Shown here: positions 25,942 through 35,482 of the stretch, piece after piece
Position numbering within the stretch: the stretch's first letter is position 1
How the letters are laid out: each line of letters starts with the position of its first letter
DNA from: Gonium pectorale
Lineage: Eukaryota; Chlorophyta; Chlorophyceae; Chlamydomonadales; Volvocaceae
Length of the DNA: 35,482 bases
Assembly (NCBI GenBank): GCA_001584585.1
Contig: LSYV01000002.1
Span: 1,366,133-1,401,614 of the forward strand
Reading direction: 5' to 3'
Notes under the pieces: model-generated
Database searches by the model: none
What the model was told of the DNA's origin: nothing
What the model saw: the letters and a program-made list of their open reading frames with translations, nothing else
Made by a program: the position numbers and the translations under genes

Positions 25942-28900
25942 ATGCAGTATGGCCAGTATGGCCAGCAGGGCCCCTACGGCGCGCAGCAGGGGGCCCAGCA
26001 GCTGCTGCAGCAACAGCAACAGATGATGCAGGCGGGGCAGCAGTATGGCCAGACTGCTGCGCAGCAGTTTGCCGGGCAGTACATGCAGCAGCAGCAGGCG
26101 GCGGTGCTGCAGCAAGCCCAGGCGGTGGCCCAGCAGGCGGCCGCCCAGCAGGCGGCGGCGCAGGCGCAGGCGCAGGCGCAGGCCCAAGTGGCCGCGGCGC
26201 AGCTCCGCTTCAGCCAGCAGCAGCAGCAGGGCGGGGTGCATCATCCGCAGCCCATGCACGCTGGCGCTGGGGGCTTTGCGGCCGGCTTCCCGCAGCTCGT
26301 CACCAACATTAACGTGAACGTCAATATGAACACTGCGGTCCTCGCCGGCGCCCGCGGGCCGTCCCCACAGCCCAGGCCCGTGGGTCGGCCGCCCTCGGCG
26401 CCTGCCGTGCCAGCCATGGGTTTTACGGAGAGTCAACTGGGGGTCCTGAAGGCACAGATCACGGCCTTCAAGGCCCTCAAGAAAGGCTCCGTCGCAAATG
26501 ACCCAAACTGGCAGAAAACGCTCGCAGAGTGCTACCCGCCGCCCCTGCCGATGAGGAACGCGAAAAAAATCATGGCTGCACACAGCAAGATCGTGGGCAA
26601 CGCGGCGGCTGAGGCACTCAAGGCGGTCACCATGCCCCAGGCGCCCAGCGGCGCCGCCGCGGCGGCGGCGGCCCTGGCGACCGCTGCTGCGCTGCAGATC
26701 CAACAGAACCAGGCGCAACAGCAGCAGCAACAGCAGCAGCAGCAAGCGAATGCGGCGGCGGCCCTTCAGGCGGCGGCCAGCCGGGCGGCTGCGGCGGCTC
26801 CGGCGGCGGCGGTGGCGCTGGCGCCGCCGCTGGAGGCGCCCAAGGGGTCCAAGGAGGTGCACCGGTTTGAGGGGCCCCTAGCGACGCTGCAGCCGCAGCC
26901 GGAGGTGGAGGTGAACCCAGCCGTGGCGGAGGCGGCTGCGCATGCTGCCGCGACTCAAGCTCTGACGGAGGCCCTCTCAGCGGGGCAGTACAAACGAGCA
27001 GGCTGTGGCGGCGGCGCATGAGGCGGCGAAGGTGGCGGCCAGCGCCGCCAACGCCGCCGCAGCCAGCAGCCACGAGTCGTCGGCGCTGCTGGTCCAGTGG
27101 GACGTGAGCAGGCTGATGCAGGCTGAGTACAACAAAATACTCAACCGCAAGCGCAAGCGGCGAATGACCCAGCTGGTGGAGTACATGAAGGCACGCGACC
27201 GCCTCTCGCCTGGCTTTGACTCAGGGCCCACGCCGCCGGCGCAGCAGCAGCAGCAGCATGGCGCAGCGATTGGGGGCGGGGCGCCGGCGGGGGCGGCAGG
27301 AGCCATCGTGCCGGTCTCGGCGCCGCCGCCGCCGCCTCGCGCTGCCCGTGGCGCGCTGCAGATGGAATTGCGGAGCCTTCGCCTGCTGGACGTGCAGGTG
27401 GGCCTCTGGGGCGGACCAATCGCCTTGCCGGCCTTGCTTGCCGTGCGTCCTCATGCGCGTGGCATTGCTGTGCGTGTGTTCCATGCCGTCGTCTGCGGCC
27501 CGTACGGCGTGTGTGCTCTTGACTTGGGCATGGAGGGCGGAGCCGCTGAACGTTGGGTACGTGTATGGACGGGACGGAATACGCCACCGCTGGCCGTCTG
27601 GCGACGTTGCCCCAACAGGTCAAGCTGCGCCAGGCCATTGAGCGGGAAGTGGACGAGCTCAAGCATCTGCAGGAGCGGCCATACAAGAAGTGAGTCGGGT
27701 GGTCGAGGTGATCGGGTTTGGCAAAGCCCTTGGGACGACGGCTTGCGTGGAAAGGCATGTCCATGCTGGCGGCCGCGGGCAATGTCCTAGACTGTGGTTG
27801 AGTTGTCTCTGTTCTTGCATTCTTAGCCCTTGCGTTTGACAGCCGCTTCAACCCCGTGGTGGACATGGCTCGAGACGCTTAGGTTCGTGAAGGACTCGAG
27901 CCTCACCAAGTCGCACCTGACGTATGCGGTGCTGCACCAGCAGCAGCGGGAGGCGGCGGAGCGGGCCGCGCAGTGCCGCCTGCACTGGCGCAATGTCATA
28001 CAGGAGAACGCGTCGGCCATCACGGCTCTGCGCGCCGCGCGCAATAAGGGCGTGCTCAAGGTACAGCACGCGGCCCCGGGAGGGCCACGGAACTGCACGC
28101 GCCCGATGCGTCGCATGCAGAGGTCCTATCTCTGGGGTTGCTATGATGTTGAAGGGTTGAGGGAGACGTTTCACAAGCGACGTCTGCACTCAAGCTCTCC
28201 TTTAAGTGTACGAGTAACGCGCACGAGTTGAAACACGTGTGCGCCCTCGTGATCCACCGCAGATGCACGAGCGCTGGGGCCGCACGCACAACCGCAAGAT
28301 GGTGAGTTGGCTCGGGAGCGTTCGCGCGGAGGTCCCCTACGTCGGGCCTGGAGGATCCTCGATGCCGCACGCCACGCCCATCTTCACGTCCGCACGCGTG
28401 TCATCGCCCTGCCCACCCTACCCGCACTTTCGTCATTTCTTCGTGACGCCTCCACCGCTTCGTGACGCCGCAGGACGACGACCACGAGCGGCGTATGGAG
28501 GCCCTCAAGGCCAACGATCTGGAGGCGTACCAGGCGCTGCTGCAGCAGGTGCATTGCGGGTGTGCGAGGGCCGGAAAGAGGCCGGGCGGCGGCAGTGGAT
28601 GACCGCACGATCGCTCATGGGCGTGGTGCAACTGTGAAGGCGTGTCCGATGGCGCCATCGTTGCAGGCTGATGCACGGCGCAGCTGTGTTTTCACCTCTG
28701 CGCATGGGTCATGCCGAAGTCGCTATGGCCTTGCACCGGCTGACGCGACTGGTTTGCTGCGCTGTGGCCTGTTGCTCCATTTTCCAGGCGGGCGGAGTCA
28801 CGACGCAGGACAGCAACTTCCAGGAGATCTCGCGCTTCCTCAGCGAGACGGAGGAGTACCTCCACAAGCTGGCGCACAAGGTTGCGATGGTGAGTACGGT

Positions 28901-31900
28901 GCCCGACCGGTGCAGGGCTCACCTGGCCCTGTGAGTGGCGATCGGCCTTCTAAGACCACGGCGTGGCTGTCCGCGCTGTGATTGCGTCCGGGTGGAGGGG
29001 CCTGAAAGGTGGCCCCGCATGTGTGGTGAAGGCGTTTGACACACCATCTTGAGAGAATTCTGGGCCGCATCGGGGGCTACGGTGGTGGTCGCCGCCGAAT
29101 TGACATGCAGGGACATCACCCCTTCGACTACCTCGGGAACTGGGTCCTACAACGACATCATCACTTTCGCGCTTAAGCTCGTCGTATGCGTTTTTCCTTT
29201 TCAACACCATCTTGTCGTTGCGGTGGGGATGACTGAACATGGGTGGTCTTGTGGAGCGTGCAACCGAACCGTCCTTCGTCTCATGCAATCCCGCCTCGCG
29301 CCTGCAGGCCAAGGTCAACCAGCAGACGGAGATGGTTGTCCGCGAGGCAATGGAGGAGGCGCGCCGCGCAGGGCACAGCGAGGACGAGGTGAGTGGGCGC
29401 GAGGGAAGCCTGCGGACCAGGCGGGCCCCTTGCAGCGCGATCTCCGGGCCAACGCCACAACGTGGTTCACCACGGCCTTTCAGCTCGCAAAGCGTCGTTC
29501 ACGTCATAACTGCCACGTTGATGTGTGACTTGTGTGAGTGTAACCCACAGAACCCCTCGGCCTCTGCTTTCGGCCGCACGCGCAGATCCGCATCATTGGC
29601 GAGCGCGCCGCCGCGGAGTTCAAGTCCGAGTCGGACCTGCTGCGCCGCAGCCGCACCATGTCGGGCGACGCGCAGGCGCGGCTGCAGGAGCTGGCGCACA
29701 CGGTGACGGAGGAGGTGTGCGTGCCCAAGCTGCTGCAGCCGCCGGCGGGCGCCACGCTGCGCGACTACCAGATGGTGGGGTTGCGCTGGATGGTGTCGCT
29801 CTACAACAACAACCTCAACGGCATCCTGGCAGACGAGATGGGCCTCGGCAAGACGGTGCAGGTGGGCCCCTGGCGCTCGGCAAGCTCCCACGAACGCAGC
29901 AGCGCATGTGCTTTGCTTTCGCTGAAAACCGTGAACTGTCTCTGTAAGCCGTAACCTTTCTCCATGAAAGTAAACCATTTGAGTTCTCGTAAGCCGCGTC
30001 CCGAGTGCTGCTCACAACACATGCGCTTCTGGGGCTGTGCATTCGTGTGCCAGAGCACTGTGTTCAGTGGCTCGGAAGCCCTGTCTGGCCTGGTAGACTC
30101 AGTAATTGCTCCTGCGGACTTGCTGCGAAGGCTGCGGCACCCTCGCCCGGGTGCACCATACCGGTACCCATGCCGCCCGCGCCAAACCCTTCCGCCGCCT
30201 CACACGCGCGGCGCCGCCCCCCCCCCACGCAGGTGATGGCGCTGATCGCATATCTGATCGAGCGCAAAAACTGCTTCGGGCCGCACCTCATCATCGTGCC
30301 CAACGCCGTCATGGTCAACTGGAAGTCCGAGCTCACCAAGTGGCTGCCCGGCGTGCGCTGCGTGTACTACGTCGGCTCGCGCGATGAGCGCGCCCGCAAG
30401 TGCGTGCATGTGGGGGGAAGGGCCGCTGCGCAAACTGACCGAGCCGGCAGAGTGGGGTGCGTGGACGGGCGCTTGGAGCCGAGCTGCGATTCCCCGTAGC
30501 AGCACTGCGGCCGCTCTCGCTATGTCGATGCGTTTACAGCTCTAGCAATGTGCTGTGAATACTGCGCTACGGGAACTCGTTATTGCGAGGACTTCCTACG
30601 GGCATGCCAAGCTCAGTGCGCACTCAGTGCGCCTAAGCTCTCACACGCATGAGCGGCCGCGCCCATGCTCGTGGCAGGCTGCTCATGCCTAGCTCACCCA
30701 CATACGGGCACGTCGCTGCAGGTACACCGCCGAGGTGTCGCACGGCCGCTTCAACGTGCTGGTCACCACCTACGAGTTCATCATGCGCGACCGCTCCAAG
30801 CTGTGCAAGATCGACTGGCGCTACATCATCATCGACGAGGCGCAGCGCCTCAAGGTGCGGCGGCCGCCCGGGGCCGACCCACCCGCGCCGGGCCTCCACC
30901 TGCGCTTCCCGCAGTTCTCATATTGCATCTTGGGATACGTCCATCATGGCATCACGCCCCGTGCGCTCAGAGAATCGCTGCCAAGGCTGCCTGGCGCCAA
31001 GCTAGGCGCGGCTGGGGCGGGCGGCAATGCAGGGATCACAGGGGCGCGCTGCACCCGGCATTTGTCCCCCTCCGCCTTGCTCTCCTCATAATGATCCCGC
31101 CGCCTGATGGCCGCGCTCCAGTGCGCGCTGCGCGTCTGACCTACTCCCTTTCCCGCTCCCCAAATGCGGCATCCCCACCACCTCGCCTCCTTTGCCCTGA
31201 CGCTGCGCAGGAGCGCGAGAGCCAGCTGAGCCGCGACCTGGACCGCTTCAAGAGCGGCTACCGGCTGCTGCTCACTGGCACGCCGCTGCAGAACGAGCTG
31301 CGGGAGCTGTGGAACCTGCTCAACCTGCTGCTGCCTGAGGTGAGGCCCGCTGCTTCGCGCGTGTGCCTCGCCCCTGTTATACAGCCCGGCGCCCAATCCT
31401 GGGAGGCGGCGCTGTTGTTCCTGCCGGTCCTTCGGCCTGGCCTCCTAAGACGCGATCATAGTGTTCAAACAAAACGCTGGCTGATTGAAGTAGATGCGCC
31501 GTCGCCGTGTCTGCTTTCTTTGCGCTAACGCTGCAGCTACCTCATTGCCCGATAGGTCTTCGACGACAAGAAGCAGTTCGCGAGCTGGTTCGGCGACCAG
31601 TTGGACAAGACGGGCGACGATGACGACCTGGGGGGCCGGGGCCTCAGCGAGAGCGAGCTGCTGGCGCGCGAAAAGAAGCTGGTGGTGGTGCACCGGCTGC
31701 ATCAGATCCTACTGCCGTTCATGCTCCGTCGCCAGGTCGGTGCTGCCCCACTTTGATGCGCTGGCTGTGCTAGACAGGGATACCTCATATTCGGACTACA
31801 ACCATGAGCTGTGTTGGGCATAATTCATCCTGGGACGCACATCGGGGCTCAACAACATTGTACGAATGCTCTGGTGATGTGAGCTCCGTTAACGCCGCAA

Positions 31901-33110
31901 TAGCGTCACCCCCATGCTCTCTGGTTCGGCAAGCTGAGCATGCGACGTGTCCGGCCGGGTGCAGGTGGCCGACGTGGAGGGCAAGCTGCCGCCCAAGGTG
32001 CCGGTCGTGGTCAAGGCGGCCATGACGCCGTACCAGGTGCGCGTACGGCACACTCGGCGACGAAGGTGCCCGTTGAGTCGTTGCGTTGCGCGTGGCAGCA
32101 GTCATCACCCCTTGCATTGATGTATGCGTTGCGCCCCTGGTTCTCCGCAGGCCGCCTGCTACAACTGGATCAAGGCCAGCAGCACCATCCGCCTGCACCC
32201 CGACCATCCGCTGCGGCTGAAGGTGTGTGAGAACGCTCGTTTCGGCTTGTAAGCATAAATGGCCGTCATGGCGATCACAAAATAGGGACTACGATAGTGT
32301 GGGGTCATGGTATTCTTGGGGTTGCGGACCCTGCCGAGATTGTAGCTGCTGGTCACAAGCGCTGTCGTCTCTCGGGTGGCCGAATACGCGCGGCTGCCCC
32401 CCGCAGAAGAACCACGACTGGACGCCGCTGACCAACCGCGGCACGGAGCTGCGGAAGGTGTGCAACCACCCGCTCATCTCGTACCGCATGGACGACGCCT
32501 GGTGCGGAGGCCCCGAGGTACGCACGGAGAGGGGTCCCATTCCCGCGTAGCGGCTGGAAGGGCACCGTGCAGGATCCCAGCCCCCATGCATGTGACCGAA
32601 GGCCTCCGCTCCATCCCGCTGCAATTGCAGTTCTCTAACGCCCTTAGATGCCCTTGCACGTGCGTCGCCAAGCGCACCAGCTGTCCGTCCCGTTCCGGCC
32701 GCAGGTGCTTACGCAGTGCGGCAAGATGATGGTCCTGGACCGGCTGCTTATCAAGTTCTTCTACAGCGGCCACCGCGTGCTGCTCTTCTCAACCATGACC
32801 AAGTTCCTGGACCTCATGGAGGTGTACCTCATGTGGAGGCAGCTGCCCAACGGGCGCCGCATGCTCTTCAGGTATGGTGGGTTATGATACTCGCATTTAC
32901 CTCCCCATAACGGATCTAGTGCCTCCCGTATTAACCTGTCGGTCGCTCGCCCCGCCATGGCCCCAGGCGCATCGACGGTTCCACGCCGCTGGAGGTGCGC
33001 GAGGACGCAATCCGCGACTTCAACAGGCCGGACAGCGAGATCTTCATCTTCCTGCTCTCCATCCGCGCGGCCGGGCGCGGTCTCAACCTGCAGGTAGGGC
33101 CGGCGGCTTG

Positions 33111-33142
<32 letters not shown>

Positions 33143-35482
33143 CTGGGTGAAGATGCGGCTGTCGGCGCGTCACGCCCCGCCCCGAGGGCGCAAGCGCTGT
33201 CGTGCGATGGGCCATGCCGCCGGGAGTCACACGCGGTGCGTCAACCGGGGGAGCGCATACCGGGCGCCGAGCCAGGCCTCACTCCCCCCTCATCGATCCG
33301 CCTCTTGCAGAGCTCGGACACGGTCGTCATCTACGACCCGGACCCCAACCCCAAGAACGAGGAGCAGGCCATTGCGCGCTCGCACCGCATCGGCCAGACG
33401 AAGGAGGTGCGCCTGGCGCTCTTGACGCTCACCATTCTGCACATGTGGGAAGCGCTTATTTCACGTCACCCGTGCGCGGCTGGCGGCTCCTGACGGGCTG
33501 CTTGCGTGTGTTCTCTTGCATCTGGACAGGTGCGGGTGGTCCACCTGGAGGCGGTCGCCGACGAGACGGACTACATGGTGCACGCCATGGCCCGGGCGAC
33601 CGGACAGCCGCTGCCGCACGAGGTGCAGATGGAGGCGGCGGCGTCGATGGGGCTAGAGGACGAGGACGGCGAGCCGGCCGTGGTGAGAGCGCGGGGCAGT
33701 TAGGGACCTGTGATACCCGCGTGGTTCCAAAACATGGGGCCGGATTCACGGCTGCTGGTTGACAGTTTTGAACGGGTGGGCATCGTCGTCTGCGGAGTGC
33801 GAGGAGCACCAGTAATTAGTGTTCCCTCACTACCATGTATCCAGGCTGACTGTGATGCACTGCTCGGTGCGGTGCCCGCGCCTCTCCGCAGGTCGGTCCC
33901 AGAGGCGAGCTGCCTCCGCTCACGGAGCGTAAGTACGTCGAGAGCATTGAGAGTATGGTGCGCAACGTGATCCAGAAGAAGAAAAACGACATGGCCAACG
34001 AGATCATCGACGCCGGCCGCTTCGACCAGACCACCAGCATGGAGGAGCGCCGAGCCAACCTGGAGGCGCTCCTGCAGGTGGGTGGGTGGGTGGCTGGGTT
34101 GCTTTCTGGTTGAAACAGCGGAACAATTGTATAAGTGTAGAAGGTAGAAGATGAGCACACACACAGCGCAATGTTAGATCGACGGGCCGTGTTTCAACCG
34201 TTGGGTACCATATGCCATATGTGTTTGTACGGCCTGCAAGTCTAAGCCTCTGCTCATGCTGGGAAAAGGACTGCGGCTCCCAGCGTTTATAGCCAGGGGT
34301 ACGGGACCGCCTCTGCGAAGACCGGTCAGCAACGGCTCGCCAACAGCCTGTGTCATACTCCTTTTGCTTCCTTCCCTCGCCTGCCCAGGACGCGGACCGG
34401 CTGAGGGTGGCGCCCACGGAGGTGCAGACCAACCAGCAGCTGAACGCGCTCCTCGCCCGCACGCCCGAGGTGGGGCAGTGCCTATGGCAGGGGTCACTCG
34501 GGCGCTGGGCCCCGCCACCTGATGCCCCGTGTAGCCCGCTGACATGTGCGGCGGCGCCTACCGAGCCCGTGTCTTCGGCTGCTGCCAATGCGTGCCCCCG
34601 TGCCCGGCTGCCCACAGCGTTGGGGTCCCGTCGCGAGCATAGGAAGGGACGGAGCCACGGAGAGCGTCGAGCTGCCACCGTCCGTTGACCCCGACTAACA
34701 AATGCCTTAATGTCCATCTGCTGCTGCGCTGTCCCTTCGGGCCTTCGCCATCCCAGGATCCTTTGGTAGCCCTTGGGTGCTTTGATCCCGATCCCCTGTG
34801 CTGTGCACCTTGCTTGTTGTGCTCCCCCACGCCCCGCAGGAGCTCATCCTGTTTAACCAGCTGGATGAGGACCCCGCCATGGGCTGGGTTGACGCGCCCG
34901 CCTCCGCGCTGGACGTGAGTACTGCGGCCCCGCATGCGTGTTTGGGCGGGGCGCTTCCCGGCGATCCGCGGAGTCGGCGGCACACACCCCAACGGTCACT
35001 GTGCGCTATGGCGCTCCTCGGCCGGCGTGTCCCGCAGGTCCCATGCAATTCGGTCAGGTCGGGTTCGCCGGTGCATTGCGGTTGGCGGTTATAGCCCTTC
35101 TTGCGGCCGGTTTGCCACGCAGATCCCCGACTGGCTGCGCTACACATACCAGCAGCTGGAGGAGGCCAAGCGCATCAACGCCAAGAAACCCGCCCGAACC
35201 GGTGAGTTGTTGATTGATAGTTGCCCATGAGCTGGTCGCACATCGGGTGTGCGGATCTGGGAACACGGCTGTCAGGGCCCCGTGCAGCATGTAACGACAT
35301 GGAGCATGAGCCCTGAGTCCAGCACCGTGACCTCTTTCCCGGCGTTTGCTTCACATCCTTACTCGGGAGCTGCTCGCAACCTGTCCTTCAGCATCCTCGC
35401 CGACAAAAAGCTGGGCGGCGTCGCCGGCAGAGGGCGCGGTCGGGGCCGGGGGCGCGGCGCAGGCGTTGCCGTCGGAGCCGGT
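25942..35482 (+). CDS. BRM: BRAHMA-type SWI/SNF chromatin-remodelling ATPase (3' end outside)
   Basis: Exons: 25942-26910 (see frame note), 26981-27397, 27619-27689, 27883-28060, 28263-28301, 28474-28548, 28788-28889, 29308-29388, 29586-29861, 30233-30399, 30722-30854, 31211-31339, 31556-31735, 31965-32036, 32151-32222, 32407-32517, 32705-32871, 32967-33093, 33311-33406, 33530-33682, 33892-34077, 34389-34469, 34840-34914, 35123-35201, 35392 onward. About 1,375 residues are visible. N-terminus Gln/Ala-rich; QLQ domain near residue 161 ([17 protein letters not shown]); HSA-like helices ([15 protein letters not shown], then [10 protein letters not shown]), which bind actin-related proteins in the family; ATPase motifs [61 protein letters not shown]; SnAC-like [21 protein letters not shown] in motif II is the plant BRM form. 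It uses ATP to slide or evict nucleosomes in SWI/SNF complexes. A bromodomain, if present, is beyond the window. Confidence 0.94.
26700..26751 (+). repeat. CAG/CAA polyglutamine tract in BRM
   Basis: Mixed CAG/CAA codons give a run of ten glutamines (QAQ followed by Q10) flanked by Ala tracts. The N-terminal ~110 residues (25942-26240) carry more Gln-rich repeats. Such Gln-rich N-termini are usual in plant BRM proteins and are often low-affinity interaction regions. Confidence 0.9.
33109..33140. repeat. (TGCC)8 microsatellite in a BRM intron
   Basis: Eight perfect TGCC units start 15 bases after the 5' splice site of the intron 33094-33310. A partial ninth unit follows. It is likely length-variable between strains. 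Confidence 0.95.
34080..34098 (+). other. G-quadruplex motif at a BRM 5' splice site
   Basis: Starting two bases after the exon end at 34077, three GGG runs are separated by single T and a fourth follows after five bases: GGGTGGGTGGGTGGCTGGG. This fits the G3+N1-7 rule on the sense (RNA) strand. One-base T loops favour very stable parallel quadruplexes. Confidence 0.8.

Noticed and set aside
25849..26862. 337-codon minus-strand Leu/Arg-rich frame
   Set aside because: Antisense of the Gln/Ala-rich BRM first exon; CAG repeats read as CTG (Leu).

Overview
The window looks like nuclear DNA of a volvocine/chlorophycean green alga (Chlamydomonas relatives). The evidence is GC-rich coding sequence with strong C/G third-position bias, many short GT-AG introns with GTGAGN or GTGCGN donors, TGTAA-type polyadenylation signals, Ala/Gln/Pro-rich low-complexity protein regions, a hydroxyproline-rich wall-type protein, a flagellar axoneme gene and a plant-type BRAHMA remodeller. 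It reads as an ordinary gene-dense region with five protein-coding genes. I rebuilt these exon by exon from splice sites and phase. I see no rRNA, tRNA, CRISPR array, prokaryotic gene or complete transposon.

Layout: (1) 1-1264, upstream region with short uORFs. (2) 1265-8336 (+), a large, mostly disordered nuclear protein with an N-terminal PWWP-like domain, two basic NLS-like patches and a small helical domain that may be TFIIS-N/LEDGF-IBD-like. (3) 9185-12554 (+), a single-SPX-domain phosphate-signalling protein of 481 residues in ten exons. The only two matches to the PHR/PSR1 site GNATATNC that I found by eye in the window flank this gene. (4) 14344-17057 (-), a secreted hydroxyproline-rich glycoprotein: signal peptide, proline rod, unrecognised globular domain, second proline rod, GPI-like tail. 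(5) 17877-25063 (-), DRC11/IQCA1, the IQ and AAA ATPase subunit of the nexin-dynein regulatory complex, in 20 exons. (6) 25942 to the window end (+), a BRAHMA-type SWI/SNF ATPase with QLQ, HSA-like, DEXDc/HELICc and SnAC-like regions; its 3' end, including any bromodomain, lies outside.

The genes do not form a pathway. SPX and the wall protein are convergent. DRC11 and BRM are divergent across an 878-bp shared promoter region that contains an AT-rich stretch and TATA-like elements on both strands.

The most interesting points are: the PWWP plus possible IBD/TND architecture; the P1BS sites around SPX; an octahistidine run inside the SPX insertion; the double-rod wall protein with a perfect hairpin over its start codon; a ~40-bp imperfect inverted repeat in a DRC11 intron; a reading-frame conflict in the BRM N-terminus; and a G-quadruplex motif at a BRM 5' splice site. 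None of this amounts to a clearly new biological system. The unrecognised domains of the PWWP protein and the wall protein are the least explained parts.
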